Shown here: in pieces, positions 37,303 to 47,670 of the stretch
How positions within the stretch are numbered: the stretch's first letter is position 1
Layout: each line of letters starts with the position of its first letter
Assembly: GCA_963774625.1 (NCBI GenBank)
Contig: CAVZFQ010000013.1
Span: 248,001 to 312,000 of the forward strand
Direction of reading: 5' to 3'
Source of the DNA: VAXT01 sp963774625
GTDB lineage: Bacteria > Actinomycetota > Thermoleophilia > Gaiellales > Gaiellaceae
Length of the DNA stretch: 64,000 bases
The notes under the pieces: model-generated
Told to the model about the DNA's origin: nothing
The model's database searches: none
What the model saw: only the letters and a program-made list of their open reading frames with translations
Position numbers and translations under genes: made by a program

Positions 37303-38478
37303 GTGCGCGTCGCCCTGGTCGTGCAGCGTTACGGGACGGAGGTCCTCGGCGGCGCCGAGACATTGGCGCGGCGGACCGCCGAGCTGATCGCACCAGAGGT
37401 GGACCTGACGGTCTTGACCACGTGCGCGCTCGACTACCTGACGTGGGCCGACCATTACCCGCCGGGCGAGGACGAGGTGAACGGCGTCAGCGTGCTGCGC
37501 TTCCCCGTGCCCGAGCCACGCGACCCGAAGCGCTTCGCACGTGCATCCGAGAAGGTCTATCGCGCGCCGAACGACCTCGAGCTGGGGCGCGAGTGGATGC
37601 AGGCGCAAGGCCCGAACGCCCCCGGCCTGCTCGACCATCTACGCCATCAGGGGGAGCAGTACGACGCGATCGCATTCGTCACCTACCTCTATGCGACCAC
37701 CGCCGACGGGCTGCCACTCGTCGCGGAGCGCTCCGTCCTCTGCCCGACGATGCACGACGAGCCGCCGCTGCGGCTCGCGATCTTCGACGAGATCTTCGCC
37801 AAAGCTCGGATCTGCCTTTTCTCTACGCCCGAGGAGCGGGAACTAGCTCGCGTGCGCTTCGGCGTCTCCGACGAACGAGCGCGCGTCGTCGGCTCCGGAA
37901 TCGACGAGCACCCGGACGTCGACGCCGATCGCTTCCGCGCCGAGACGGGCGTCACGCGCCCGTACGCGCTCTATCTCGGCCGCCTGGACCCGTCGAAGGG
38001 CGTCCCCGAGCTCGTCTCCCACCATCTGCTCTACCGCGCTGCGCGGCCCGAGGGCTCCGATCTCGTCCTGGTCGGTGACGGAGAGGTCGAGCTTCCTTCG
38101 GGCGACGGGTTCCATGCGCTCGGGTTCGTGTCCGAGCAGCTGAAGCACGATGCGATCGCCGGCGCCGAGGCCGTGGTCTGCCCCTCGCCCTACGAAAGCC
38201 TGTCGTTCGCGCAGCTCGAGGCCTGGACGCACGCCCGCCCTACGCTCGCCAACGCGGCTTCACCCGTCCTCGTCGGTCAGTCGCGGCGCTCCGGCGGGGG
38301 CCTCTGGTACGGCAGCGCCGAGGAGTACGCGGCGATGCTCGACCTTCTGTCCCGGGCGCAGCCGCTGGCGGCGGCAATCGGGGCGCAAGGACGGCGTTAC
38401 GTACGCGAGGAATACAGCTGGGATCATCTCCGCGACGAGTGGCTCGCGGCGCTCTCCGAGGTCGGACGGAGCGGCTAG
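37303..38478 (+). CDS. Glycosyltransferase family 4
   Basis: The product is 391 residues from GTG 37303. RVALVVQRYGTEVLGGAETL is the glycine-rich acceptor motif shared with the GT at 34962 (both then read CAL/CAVxxxTW), so the two are paralogues. The donor domain has ALYLGRLDPSKGVPELVSHH and a changed E-x7-E region, SPYESLSFAQLEAWTHARPT, which keeps both glutamates. No frame errors are visible. Third GT of the 35-38.5 kb run, followed 9 bases later by GDP-fucose synthase. Confidence 0.87.
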   Translation: MRVALVVQRYGTEVLGGAETLARRTAELIAPEVDLTVLTTCALDYLTWADHYPPGEDEVNGVSVLRFPVPEPRDPKRFARASEKVYRAPNDLELGREWMQAQGPNAPGLLDHLRHQGEQYDAIAFVTYLYATTADGLPLVAERSVLCPTMHDEPPLRLAIFDEIFAKARICLFSTPEERELARVRFGVSDERARVVGSGIDEHPDVDADRFRAETGVTRPYALYLGRLDPSKGVPELVSHHLLYRAARPEGSDLVLVGDGEVELPSGDGFHALGFVSEQLKHDAIAGAEAVVCPSPYESLSFAQLEAWTHARPTLANAASPVLVGQSRRSGGGLWYGSAEEYAAMLDLLSRAQPLAAAIGAQGRRYVREEYSWDHLRDEWLAALSEVGRSG

Positions 38479-38487
38479 GCTGGCCCC

Positions 38488-39420
38488 GTGAACGTCCTCG
38501 TCACAGGCGGCGGAGGCTTTCTGGGCTCGCACCTCGTCGAGCGCCTCCAGTCCGAGGGAATCGAGCCATTCGTCGCCCGCCGGCGCGACTACGACCTGAC
38601 GGTCGAAAACGAGGTCGAGCGCCTGTTCGAGGAAGCGAAGCCGGACCTGGTCTTTCACCTCGCCGCCGAAGTCGGTGGTATCGGCGCGAACATGGCCAAC
38701 CCTGGCCGCTACTGGTTCGCAAACCTGACCATGGGCACACACGTCCTCGAGCAGAGCCGCCGCGTCGGGGTCGACAAGCTCGTTCTCGTCGGGACGATCT
38801 GCGCCTACCCGAAGTTCGCGCCTGTGCCGTTCAAGGAGGAGGACCTCTGGAACGGCTATCCGGAGGAGACCAACGCCCCATACGGCGTCGCCAAGAAGGC
38901 GCTTCTCGTCGGTGCTCAGGCCTACCGTGAGCAGTACGGGCTGAACAGCGCGTACATGCTCCCGGTGAACCTCTACGGGCCCCGTGACAACTTCGATCTC
39001 GAGAGCTCGCACGTGATCCCGGCCTTGATCCGCAAGATGTTCGAGGCCCAGGAGCGGGGCGAGAGCGAAGTCACGCTCTGGGGCGACGGCTCCCCCACCC
39101 GGGAGTTCCTCTATGTCGAGGATGCCGCCGAGGCATTGTGGCTGGCGTCGGAGCGCTACGACGGCCCCGAGCCGGTGAATCTCGGCACCGGCGAGGAGAT
39201 CTCGATCAAGGAGCTTGCCGAGGTAATCGCCGACGAGACCGGCTTTGGCGGAGAGATCGTCTGGGATACGTCGAAGCCGAACGGGCAGCCGCGCCGCAAG
39301 CTCGACACGTCGCGGGCCGAGCGCGAGTTCGGCTTCCGCGCGCAGACGCCGTTCCGCGAAGGCATCAAGAACACCGTCGCCTGGTACCGCGCGTCGGTAC
39401 CAGAGCTCGCCGCCGGCTAG
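38488..39420 (+). CDS. fcl: GDP-L-fucose synthase
   Basis: Bifunctional epimerase-reductase converting GDP-4-keto-6-deoxymannose to GDP-L-fucose with NADPH. Length 310 residues, standard. NVLVTGGGGFLGSHLVERL is the NADP motif, AAEVGGIGANMANPGRYWFA the substrate loop, VGTICAYPKFAPVPFKEED with the catalytic Ser-equivalent region, and YGVAKKALLVGAQAYREQYG the YxxxK pair. LYGPRDNFDLESSHVIPALI is diagnostic. gmd, which makes its substrate, is convergent, with stop codons abutting. Confidence 0.93.
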   Translation: MNVLVTGGGGFLGSHLVERLQSEGIEPFVARRRDYDLTVENEVERLFEEAKPDLVFHLAAEVGGIGANMANPGRYWFANLTMGTHVLEQSRRVGVDKLVLVGTICAYPKFAPVPFKEEDLWNGYPEETNAPYGVAKKALLVGAQAYREQYGLNSAYMLPVNLYGPRDNFDLESSHVIPALIRKMFEAQERGESEVTLWGDGSPTREFLYVEDAAEALWLASERYDGPEPVNLGTGEEISIKELAEVIADETGFGGEIVWDTSKPNGQPRRKLDTSRAEREFGFRAQTPFREGIKNTVAWYRASVPELAAG

Positions 39421-40410
<990 letters not shown>

Positions 40411-40414
<4 letters not shown>

Positions 40415-41312
40415 GCCTTCGCCATCCTTTCGGCCACGGCCGCCCGCGCATGCTCAGCGCGTCAGCCAGGGTCTGGTCGAGGGGAATCCTAGGCGCCCAT
40501 CCCGTCGCCGCGTTCAGCTTGGACGCGTCACCGCAGACGACCGGCAAGTCGGTCGGGCGGCTGCGCGCCGGGTCGACGCTCGATTGCGATCGGCACGCGG
40601 CGGCCATCGGACGAGCATGTCGAGCGATCTCCTGCATGGCGACGACCGAGCCCGAGGCGACGTTGTACGCCTCGGCAGGGACGGACGGGTCGAGAAGGGC
40701 TCGTAAGCGCGAACGACGTCGCGCACGTCAGTGATGTCGCGCTGCGCGGATAGATCGCCGACCTTGAGCGCGCCGCCGCCGGCTGGTCCTCGGCGCGACG
40801 ATCTGCGCCGTCCACGAGCCGATCGCGAATCGCTCGTCCCGGCCGGGTCCTTCGTGCTGGAAGGAGCGCGCGATGACGACGTCGAGCCCATCCTCACGTG
40901 CTTGGCCGCCGGCGATCTCCGCCGCCGCCTTCGACGCTGCATACGGCGAAATCGGGGCAACTGCAGCGTCTTCTGTCGTTGGTGATTGTTCGGCCTCGTC
41001 CGTAGACCTGTCCCGTCGAGGCAAGGAGAACGCGCGCCTCGGGACTAGCCAGCTTCAACCGCTTCGAGCAACGTCACCGTGCCGAGGACGTTCACCCTCC
41101 ACACCTCGGCTGGGTGCCCCACGAATCTGCGACCGATGAGCAGTGCGGCCAGGTGGACGACGGCCTCCGGCTTCGCTTCCGCCAGTGCATTGCGCAATGG
41201 CGGCAGGCTCGGTTACGTCGGCTTCGGTCGGGACGCCGGCGCTACCCAGCTCCGTGAGGAGATGCCGGCCGACAAAGCCTTCCGCGCCGGTAACGAGGAT
41301 CGGGCCCTCCAC
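40411..41312 (-). CDS. rmd: GDP-6-deoxy-D-mannose reductase-like enzyme, heavily frameshifted
   Basis: Short-chain dehydrogenase next to gmd. Pieces are VEGPILVTGAEGFVGRHLLT (NADP motif), TVTLLEAVE-type text, ISPYAASKAAAEIAGGQARE (YxxxK), VVIARSFQHEGPGRDERFAI (conserved R-S-F-x-H-x-G-PG), QRDITDVRDVVRAYEPF and VVCGDASKLNAATGWAPRIP. The order and spacing fit Rmd, giving GDP-D-rhamnose from the Gmd product. At least six indels. With fcl close by, the same intermediate could feed both L-fucose and D-rhamnose. The symbol is by family. Confidence 0.73.
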
Positions 41313-41323
41313 AGCGGGCGACC

Positions 41324-41345
41324 CTAGCAACAGACTGTTACTAAG
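41324..41345. repeat. Palindrome with TAACAG-like core, copy 3
   Basis: CTAGCAACAG and CTGTTACTAAG form an imperfect palindrome around an A at 41334. It resembles copies 1 and 2 at 10.5 kb, 31 kb away, and is likewise followed by CGTTAGG just before the stop of a minus-strand gene. Confidence 0.65.
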
Positions 41346-41348
41346 TCG

Positions 41349-41721
41349 TTAGGCGACGCGGCGGGGGCGCTGCTCGTCCCGATCGCGGAGCCGCTGGTCG
41401 AGCAGCGCGATCTGCTGCGCGAGCGTCTTGTTCTGCTCGGAGAGCTTCGAGAGCACCATCGAGAAGTGCAGCAGCACGACGAACACGAAGAGCCCCGCGA
41501 CCATGAAGAGCGCCGAGGGCGGATAGGCGACGCCGACGAGCTCGGCGAACCGGTCGAGCGCACTCCGCCAGAGCGCGAAGAAGAGCATCACGCCGCCGGT
41601 CACGATCCACAGCAGCGCGTAGCGCTCCTGCAGCCGGTGCCGGCGGATCAGCTCGATGATGACCGCGAGCACCAGCGACGACGGCGACCGCGGCGACGAA
41701 TGTGAGCCGGCCCTCGATCAC
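41349..41721 (-). CDS. DUF2304-like membrane protein, one frameshift
   Basis: About 123 residues. RLTFVAAVAVV leads after an extra base (41676) into LVLAVIIELIRRHRLQERYA, LLWIVTGGVMLFFALW, ALFMVAGLFVFVVLLHFSMV and a coiled, basic tail (SKLSEQNKTLAQQIALLDQR). This is the DUF2304 family, small three-helix membrane proteins that commonly accompany a GT2 in glycan loci. Here it overlaps such a GT2 by ATGA. Function is not established; a membrane partner for the transferase is the usual guess. Confidence 0.78.
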
Positions 41722-42419
41722 TGGACGGGGCGCGGTCGCAGGAGCCCGACGAACAGGGCCAGCGAGACCTTGCCCATGTAGTAGAGGGACCGGAAGGCGG
41801 TGATCGACGAACGGCCGCTCTCGCGCTGCCGCATCTTGACCGGCACCTCGACCAGCGTCAGGCCGTGGCGGTACACGAGCACGGTCGCCTCGACCTCCGG
41901 GTAATCGTGGGGATAGTCGGTAGCGAAGAGACGGATGCCGCGACGGTTCATCGCGCGGAAGCCCGACGTCGTGTCGGTGACGCGCTGGCGAACGATCAGC
42001 GATACGACCCCCGCGAAGAGCGTGATCCCGATTCGCCGGGCAAAGGACGGGCGGTAGAGGCGCTGACCGGCGAAACGCGTGCCGACGGCGATGTCTGCCT
42101 GTCCCAGGATGATGGGCTCGAGCAGCCTCGCCAGGTCGGTCGAGTCGTGCTGGCCGTCACCGTCGACCTGGACGGCGACGTCGAAGTCGAGGGCATACGC
42201 GTACTGGATCCCGGTCTGCACCGCGGCGCCGATGCCGAGGTTGTAGGGCAGCGTGAGCACGGTCGCGCCGGCGGCGCGCGCGAGCTCCCCGGTTCCGTCG
42301 GTGGAGCCGTCGTCGACGACGATGACCTCGAAGTCCGCGTCGGCATAGCGAATCTCGGCCACGACCTCCGAAATGGAGCCAGCCTCGTTGAACGCAGGAA
42401 CGACCGCGGCCTTACGCAT
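41718..42419 (-). CDS. Glycosyltransferase family 2 (DPM1-like)
   Basis: The product is 233 residues, intact. AAVVPAFNEAGSISEVVAEI opens the nucleotide fold, FEVIVVDDGSTDGTGELARA and NLGIGAAVQTGIQYAYAL follow, and AVQVDGDGQHDSTDLARLLE carries the DxD. VTDTTSGFRAMNRRGIRLFA is the pattern of polyprenyl-phosphate mannosyl/glucosyl synthases. It lacks the C-terminal membrane helices of many such enzymes, which the DUF2304 partner may supply. ATGA overlap with that gene. Confidence 0.87.
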   Translation of the reverse strand: MRKAAVVPAFNEAGSISEVVAEIRYADADFEVIVVDDGSTDGTGELARAAGATVLTLPYNLGIGAAVQTGIQYAYALDFDVAVQVDGDGQHDSTDLARLLEPIILGQADIAVGTRFAGQRLYRPSFARRIGITLFAGVVSLIVRQRVTDTTSGFRAMNRRGIRLFATDYPHDYPEVEATVLVYRHGLTLVEVPVKMRQRESGRSSITAFRSLYYMGKVSLALFVGLLRPRPVQ

Positions 42420-42450
42420 GGGATCTGTATCGGCCGCTAAAACGGCTTGC

Positions 42451-43221
42451 TTAAGCGCGATTTCGCCAGAAAAGTCGGTGCAGAGCGCCTTCCAGGCGGG
42501 CCGGCACCGGCCGGTGGCCCCAGAACACGCGGTACCAGAGGCGGGCGGGAGCGCTCAGGCCGCCTCGCGGAGGGCTCGCGTACAGCTCGGCATGCTTGTT
42601 ACGGAGCCGGCGGAACGCATGCTTGTACGCAGGGCGGTCGCGGGAGTGCTTCGAGCCCGCGTGCCGCCGGTACTCGACGGTAACGGCGTCGACCTGCAGC
42701 CCCTGCCAGCCGTGGGCGAGCGCGTTGACCCAGTGCTCCCAGTCCTCGAACTGCTCGAACTCGGGGTCGAACCCTCCGGTCGCCGCGAAGACCTCGCGGC
42801 GAACGAGCGCCGAGAGCCCGATCGTGTGCCTGTAGAGCAGGCCGTACGGGTCGTACGGCGGAAAGCGAAGCTCCCCCGCCCAGTCGCCGAAGAAACGCAT
42901 GCGGCCGTAGGCGAATCCGAGTTTCGGATCCGCGTCCAGCGGGCGGCGCAGCACGTCCAGCGCACCCGGGGCGAGCCGGTCGTCGGCGTCCAGAACGATC
43001 AAGTACGGCGACTGCACGCGCGCCAGCCCCGTGTTCCGGGCCGTGGCGACGCCCTGGTTCGCCTGCCGGATCAGCTCCACGTCCGCGGGCAGGTCGGGAA
43101 CCTGCTCCGTCGAGCCGTCGTCGACGACCACCACGGAAGCGCCCTGGCGCAGGACGCTGTCGACGGCCTCAGGCAGGTAACGCCCGTAGTTGTAGTTGGT
43201 AATGACCGCGGTGATGTCCAC
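42451..43221 (-). CDS. Glycosyltransferase family 2
   Basis: The product is 256 residues, intact. ITAVITNYNYGRYLPEAVDS is the GT2 opening, VVVVDDGSTEQVPDLPADV and NQGVATARNTGLARVQSPYL the nucleotide site, IVLDADDRLAPGALDVL the DxD, and FEQFEDWEHWVNALAHGW the catalytic acidic motif (ED-x-E-type). It belongs to the family adding rhamnose or similar sugars; the donor is not certain. 31 bases separate it from the next gene, so the group 44.8 to 41.3 kb may be one operon. Confidence 0.88.
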   Translation of the reverse strand: MDITAVITNYNYGRYLPEAVDSVLRQGASVVVVDDGSTEQVPDLPADVELIRQANQGVATARNTGLARVQSPYLIVLDADDRLAPGALDVLRRPLDADPKLGFAYGRMRFFGDWAGELRFPPYDPYGLLYRHTIGLSALVRREVFAATGGFDPEFEQFEDWEHWVNALAHGWQGLQVDAVTVEYRRHAGSKHSRDRPAYKHAFRRLRNKHAELYASPPRGGLSAPARLWYRVFWGHRPVPARLEGALHRLFWRNRA

Positions 43222-43225
43222 GCGG

Positions 43226-44053
43226 CTACTCGGGCGCCCGAGACGCGCACGCCAGCAGCACTTCGCGCATCCCCTTGAACCGCTTCCGTGGCCAGTCCGC
43301 AGCGATCCGCCGCAGCAGGCGCCGGTCCGGCCACGGCGTGTAATTGAGCGTCACGATCTCGTCCACCGACAGGCCGCTCCAGGTGAGAACGTCGACCAGC
43401 TCCCGCACGGTGTACTCGTGGTGATGGCCGGTGAAGGGGGACTCGGCGTGATACACGTCGGCGATCTGGGGTAGCGGGCTGATTCCGCGCAGCAGGCCGA
43501 CGCGATTCGGCCAGTACGCGATGTTCGGCACGTCGACGACGAGCCGACCGCTCTCCGAGAGCAAGGCCCTCGCGTTGCGCAGCAGCGGCCGGGGCGAAGA
43601 CGGGAGGTGCTCCAGGATGGCCATCGCGGCGACGAGGTCGAACCGGTCCGCGGGCACGGACTCGAGCGGCTCGCTCAGGTCGAGATTCCAGATCTCCACG
43701 CCCTCCGCCGCCAGATAGTCCCGGAGCTCGTCGAAGGCGCCTTCGTAGTAGCCGTAGTTCTCCGAGAGCGCGACCTGCGCGCCGAGTCGAGTCATGGCAA
43801 GTGGGAGTGCGCCCATGAACCCCCCGACGTCGAGGACCCGGAGCCGCCCTGCCACAGCCTCGCCGCCGTGACGTTCGAACGCCGCCAGGGCGGCGGCGTA
43901 GCGCGCCTCAGACGTCTCGAGATAGGCCGCGGCGTCGAATCGTCCCGCCTTCCAGCCGGGGTTGTGGCGGCCAATCACGTCGAGCCGTTCCGGCGTGAGG
44001 AACGGGACGATGTCCGCTACAGCTTCGCGGTAGACCCGGCCGAAGTCCTTCAT
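43226..44053 (-). CDS. SAM-dependent methyltransferase
   Basis: The product is 275 residues from the ATG at 44053. GRLRVLDVGGFMGALPLAMT is motif I, VALSENYGYYEGAFDELRDY and VEIWNLDLSEPLESVPADRF the SAM contact region, DLVAAMAILEHLPSSPRPL motif II, and ALLSESGRLVVDVPNIAYWP motif III; the C-terminus resembles sugar methyltransferases. ATG overlaps the stop of the gene upstream (ATGA). Likely decorates the glycan; target unknown. Confidence 0.85.
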   Translation of the reverse strand: MKDFGRVYREAVADIVPFLTPERLDVIGRHNPGWKAGRFDAAAYLETSEARYAAALAAFERHGGEAVAGRLRVLDVGGFMGALPLAMTRLGAQVALSENYGYYEGAFDELRDYLAAEGVEIWNLDLSEPLESVPADRFDLVAAMAILEHLPSSPRPLLRNARALLSESGRLVVDVPNIAYWPNRVGLLRGISPLPQIADVYHAESPFTGHHHEYTVRELVDVLTWSGLSVDEIVTLNYTPWPDRRLLRRIAADWPRKRFKGMREVLLACASRAPE

Positions 44054-44820
44054 CGCTTGACCGCGGCAATGTAGAAGTCCGAGGCGGCGCGCGGCAGTCG
44101 ACGGCCCAGCCGCTTGTTGGCGGCCATCACGCGCGGGAGGCCCGAGAACGCGATGTCCGTGAACGGACCGCAGAAGAGAATCGCCCCGCGCGCCTCGGTG
44201 ACCTCGAAGCCTGCGCCCTTGACGTGGTCGTGAATCGACCGCCAGGTGAACCGCTGCTTGTGCGGTGAGTCGGCGAGAGTCATCGGCTCGTCCTCGGGCG
44301 TCCACTCGGAATGCGAAGCCTTGAGGCCGCGCAGCCGACCAGCGACCCGCCCCGAACGCAGGCGGCGGTAGAGGCGGTCGACCCCGGTTCGGTACCAGAG
44401 GAGGTTCTCCAGCTCGAAGAGGCTGTATCCGTTCGGCGTCGTCACGAGGAGCCTCCCGCCCTGCTTCAGCTTCTCGCGGATCACGGCCAGCGAGTCGCGC
44501 AGCTCGTCGTCGTCAAGGTGCTCGAGGATCTCCGACGCGATCACGGCGTCGAGCTCGCCCGGCACGTCGCGCAGGTCGGTGGTCAACAGCGAGTTCGGGT
44601 CGAGGCCCGCTTGCTCGAGCACCTCGCGGCCGTGGGCGATGCTCGTCTCGTCGAGGTCGACCCCGACGACGTCGTAGCCCCAGGCGCGCAGCGGGATCGT
44701 GATCAGCCGGCCCGTGCCACAGCCGAACTCGACGGCACGGTCCTCCTTCCGCAGGTGGTCGCGCAACCAGAACAGCCGCTGGCGGTGCCCGTAGATGTTC
44801 TCGCGCGGGACGAGCTCCAT
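44050..44820 (-). CDS. SAM-dependent methyltransferase
   Basis: The product is 256 residues. AVEFGCGTGRLITIPLRAWG is motif I, VVGVDLDETSIAHGREVLEQ follows, ELDAVIASEILEHLDDDELR is motif II, and LKQGGRLLVTTPNGYSLFEL motif III. The C-terminal part (SGLPRVMAANKRLGRRLPRA) has a basic patch. Start ATG 44820 lies in a TGATG overlap with the flippase stop, so flippase and two methyltransferases are translationally coupled. Confidence 0.86.
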   Translation of the reverse strand: MELVPRENIYGHRQRLFWLRDHLRKEDRAVEFGCGTGRLITIPLRAWGYDVVGVDLDETSIAHGREVLEQAGLDPNSLLTTDLRDVPGELDAVIASEILEHLDDDELRDSLAVIREKLKQGGRLLVTTPNGYSLFELENLLWYRTGVDRLYRRLRSGRVAGRLRGLKASHSEWTPEDEPMTLADSPHKQRFTWRSIHDHVKGAGFEVTEARGAILFCGPFTDIAFSGLPRVMAANKRLGRRLPRAASDFYIAAVKR

Positions 44821-46139
44821 CAGCCTCGGCTCACCGCGACGCGGACGAAGCGGACGACCTCGCGGGGGTTTGGCCGCAGGACGCCGAGGCCGCCCGCGTC
44901 GCGCGCGAACAGCCACATGTGGAGCGCGAGCAGCAGCGCGTACGAGATGCTCGACGCGAGCGCCGCGACCCACGCACCGCGGCCGGGCAGGAACGCGAGG
45001 TTGATCGCGAGATTGACGGCGAGGCCCACGAACCAGATCCCCATGGCCGCGCGAGGAAACCCGCGTCCGGCGAAGTGGTGCGAGAGGATCGTCAGCATCC
45101 CGAGGCAGAAGATCCCCGGCAGCAGCCAGTAGTAGAGAGATTCGGCGTCGGCGTAGCGCTCGCCGAAGATGGCGCGGATCCCGAAACCGGCTACCGGCAC
45201 GGTCGCCAGGCAGACGAGCCCGTAGAGGACGAAGACGGAGCGGAAGATCTCGGCCGTCGCCTGGTCCGGGTCGCCGCGGGCCACGCGCGTCAAGAGGTTG
45301 AGCCCGATCACCATCGGCAGGACGAACATGCCGTCCGCCAGAGCGGCTGCGACGGAATACAGGCCGGCCTCGACGCTCCCCAGAAACGCATTCACCAGCA
45401 GGAGGTCGAGTCGGATCACGAGTAGCGAAATGAGCGCAGCGACATAGATTCGGGAGCTGTAGCGAAGCATCGTGCGGGCGAGGCCGACGTCCGGACGGAA
45501 AGCCGGGGCACCGCCGCGGGTCAGGAGCGTGAAATAGGCGAGCGCGGCCGCGTACCGGCTTGCTCCAATGACGAGCAGAGCGCCGGTCAGCCCTTCGTCC
45601 AGGACGAAGAGGACAACGATCAGCGCCACGAGCGTCAGCGCCGCCTGGGCGACGTCGACTGAGTTGTAGGCGACCATCCTCCCCTCACCGAGCAGCACGG
45701 CCTGCAGGAAGAGAGCGGCGAGGGCGCCGGGGATGCCGGCGAGCGTGACGAGGAGCGGCGTCCAGCCGAGTCCTTCCACGATGTCCGGCGCCACCAGCTT
45801 GAGCAGCACGCCCACGACGACGAGGGCGAGCCCGAGAGCTGCTGCGAACCACACCGCGTTGCCGACGATCCGCGGTTGCGAGGTCCGGTCGCGAGCCGTG
45901 AAGTACGGGTTCGCCGTGGTCAAGCCGAGCCCGCCGACTTGAATGAGCAGCAGGCTCAGGGTGTAGGCGACGGCGAAGAGGCCCTGCCCGGACGGGCCGA
46001 GCGCGCGTGCTACCACCGACGCAGTCGCGACCGTCAGGAGGAGCGTGATGCCCTTGCCCGCGAAGGTCAGAAAGACATCGGTGCGGAGGCGCGCGGGCTG
46101 AGGCCCTGGAACCGGGACTACGACGCTCGCCTCGTCCAT
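44820..46139 (-). CDS. wzx: Wzx-type lipid-linked oligosaccharide flippase, copy 2
   Basis: About 439 residues from ATG 46139; 12-14 helices. VFLTFAGKGITLLLTVATAS, VVARALGPSGQGLFAVAYTL is the polysaccharide-transporter opening (A-x-x-LGPxGxG-x-FA), RYSSRIYVAALISLLVIRLD and LLLVNAFLGSVEAGLYSVAA are the central motif, and the last helices are regular. Unlike the copy at 29 kb it is unbroken. Upstream ATGs exist but would extend into the divergent GT region. First gene of the 46.1-41.3 kb minus-strand group. The symbol is by family. Confidence 0.88.
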   Translation of the reverse strand: MDEASVVVPVPGPQPARLRTDVFLTFAGKGITLLLTVATASVVARALGPSGQGLFAVAYTLSLLLIQVGGLGLTTANPYFTARDRTSQPRIVGNAVWFAAALGLALVVVGVLLKLVAPDIVEGLGWTPLLVTLAGIPGALAALFLQAVLLGEGRMVAYNSVDVAQAALTLVALIVVLFVLDEGLTGALLVIGASRYAAALAYFTLLTRGGAPAFRPDVGLARTMLRYSSRIYVAALISLLVIRLDLLLVNAFLGSVEAGLYSVAAALADGMFVLPMVIGLNLLTRVARGDPDQATAEIFRSVFVLYGLVCLATVPVAGFGIRAIFGERYADAESLYYWLLPGIFCLGMLTILSHHFAGRGFPRAAMGIWFVGLAVNLAINLAFLPGRGAWVAALASSISYALLLALHMWLFARDAGGLGVLRPNPREVVRFVRVAVSRG

Positions 46140-46179
46140 CCCGTCAGATGCTCGCAGACCGGTGTGATGAGATTCCTGC

Positions 46180-47308
46180 GTGAAGCGGCTGCTGCTGGTC
46201 TCGCACCGACCGATCGACCAGGCCGGCGGCCCGGCGGCGCGTTGGCGCTCGTTCGCAAAGCATCTGCCCACTCTGGGCTGGGAGGTGGACGTCGTCTCGG
46301 GCCGCGGGGGCGACGAGTTCGCCTCACCGGCGCGTGCTCACGCCCGCGCGAGGGTCATGGAGACGGTCGGCCGGGTCGCCACTCCGGTGTTTCGGGCCGC
46401 CGGGCTCCGGCCTGAGGCGATGCCTCTCTCGACGGCGTGGGCGCCGCGCGGGGCGGCCGAGGTGCGTCGGCGGCTTCGGGGCCGGCACTACGACGCCGTC
46501 CTTGCTTCGGGGCCGCCTTTTGCCGCACTGATCGCCGCGCGCATGGGTCACGGCGACGTCCCGCTCTTCGTCGAGCTCCGCGATCTCTGGGCGGGCAACC
46601 CGGCGTTCGACCGCGGCGGCCCGGTTTTGCGCCGTCTCGAGTCGTGGGCCCTGAAGGACGCGACGGCCGTGATCGCGGTCACGCCCGAGGCCGCAGACGA
46701 CCTGCGCCGCCGGCACCCCGACGCCCGGGTCGAGGAGATCGCGAACGGCTTCGAGCCCGAGCTGCTCGAGAAGCGCAGGCCGTCGAGCGGCACGACGATC
46801 ATCCACTCCGGCACGCTGACGAAGGATCGCCCGCTGGCCCCGCTCCTCCGTGCCCTGAAGCCGCCGCTCCGGCTCGTCCTGCACGGCTATGTCGTGCCGG
46901 AGATCTGGACCGAGATCGCGGTGTCGGGCGCCGACGTCGAGATCGTCCCGCCTTCAGGCTGGGAGGACGCCGTCGAACGAATCGCCGCAGCCGACGTCGC
47001 GCTGATCACGCAGTCCCGCGGCGCAGGCGACGAGACCGCGGTCGCCGCGAAGGTCTACGAGTACCTGGCCCTCGGCAAGCCGGTGCTGTGCATCTCCGAC
47101 GGCGGCGCCACGGAGGCGTTACTCGCGCCGTCTCGGCGCCGACCAGCTCACTGCGCGCCTCGACGACTCCGCCTCGATCGAGCGCCGCCCTGGCCCGCAT
47201 CAGCGCCGGCGAGCTTCCGTCCCGGTGCCGCCCGAAAGACTTGCGCTGTATGAGCGCCCAAGGCAGGCTGAGCAGCTCATGGGAGTGCTGGAGTCGTTGT
47301 GGAGCTAG
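46180..47308 (+). CDS. Glycosyltransferase family 4, one frameshift
   Basis: About 375 residues. RLLLVSHRPIDQAGGPAARW is the acceptor start, with LFVELRDLWAGNPAFDRG in place of the usual HD region and VIAVTPEAADDLRRRHPDAR; the donor domain has TIIHSGTLTKDRPLAPLLRA and VAAKVYEYLALGKPVLCISD (the E-YLA-GKP variant). This resembles FucNAc/ManNAc transferase-type GT4 enzymes. The frame shifts near 47127, after which LGADQLTARLDDSAS to VLESLWS finishes the protein at TAG 47308. Confidence 0.82.
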
Positions 47309-47310
47309 GA

Positions 47311-47519
47311 GTGCGTGTTGCGGTGGTGCCGACGCTCGGGGAAGCCGAGGTGATCGTCGGCCTGCTGGAGACCGAAGGCATCCAGGCGATGCAACGCGCC
47401 TCGCAGAGGCGGCGAGTCCTCGTCACTGCTGACCGGCTGATCGAGGTTTCGTCGCAGAGGCCGACGCGGACCGAGCCCGCGAGCTGGTCGAGCCGGACGC
47501 CGAAGAGCCGCCCGGTTAG
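47311..47519 (+). CDS. DUF2007-like small protein, frameshifted
   Basis: About 69 residues. VRVAVVPTLGEAEVIVGLLE, TEGIQAMQRASQRRRVLV, then after an indel near 47450 VAEADADRARELVEPDAEEP. This matches the DUF2007 / putative signal-transducing protein family (a small alpha-beta fold whose first strand reads VxVxxFxxxxEAE). Function unknown. GTG at 47311 with GGAG 7 bases upstream; 2 bases follow the GT stop. Confidence 0.62.
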
Positions 47520-47542
47520 GCGCCGGCAGACCATTTAGCCAC

Positions 47543-47563
47543 GTCCGGTGCCAGGCACCGGAC
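47543..47563. repeat. GGTGCCAGGCACC palindrome, copy 1
   Basis: GTCCGGTGCC A GGCACCGGAC is a perfect 21-base palindrome. The 20-base core CCGGTGCCAGGCACCGGACA recurs in the same orientation about 100 bases on. It lies between the convergent DUF2007-like gene and wecB. Confidence 0.8.
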
Positions 47564-47646
47564 AGGGCCGATGCGCCGCGCCTAAGGGCACAAATCGGGG
47601 CGATCGCGTTTACTCAAGCCACCGCCGGGGCCCGTTAGGGACACGG

Positions 47647-47663
47647 CCGGTGCCAGGCACCGG
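47647..47663. repeat. GGTGCCAGGCACC palindrome, copy 2
   Basis: CCGGTGCC A GGCACCGG, followed by ACACGG. It lies 8 bases beyond the wecB stop and shares the 20-base core with copy 1. The 83 bases between the copies hold no gene that I can see. Confidence 0.8.
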
Positions 47664-47670
47664 ACACGGC

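Noticed and set aside
47520..47670. Insertion-sequence remnant bounded by the palindromes
   Set aside because: The two palindromes are direct, not inverted, copies and no transposase remnant or target duplication is visible.
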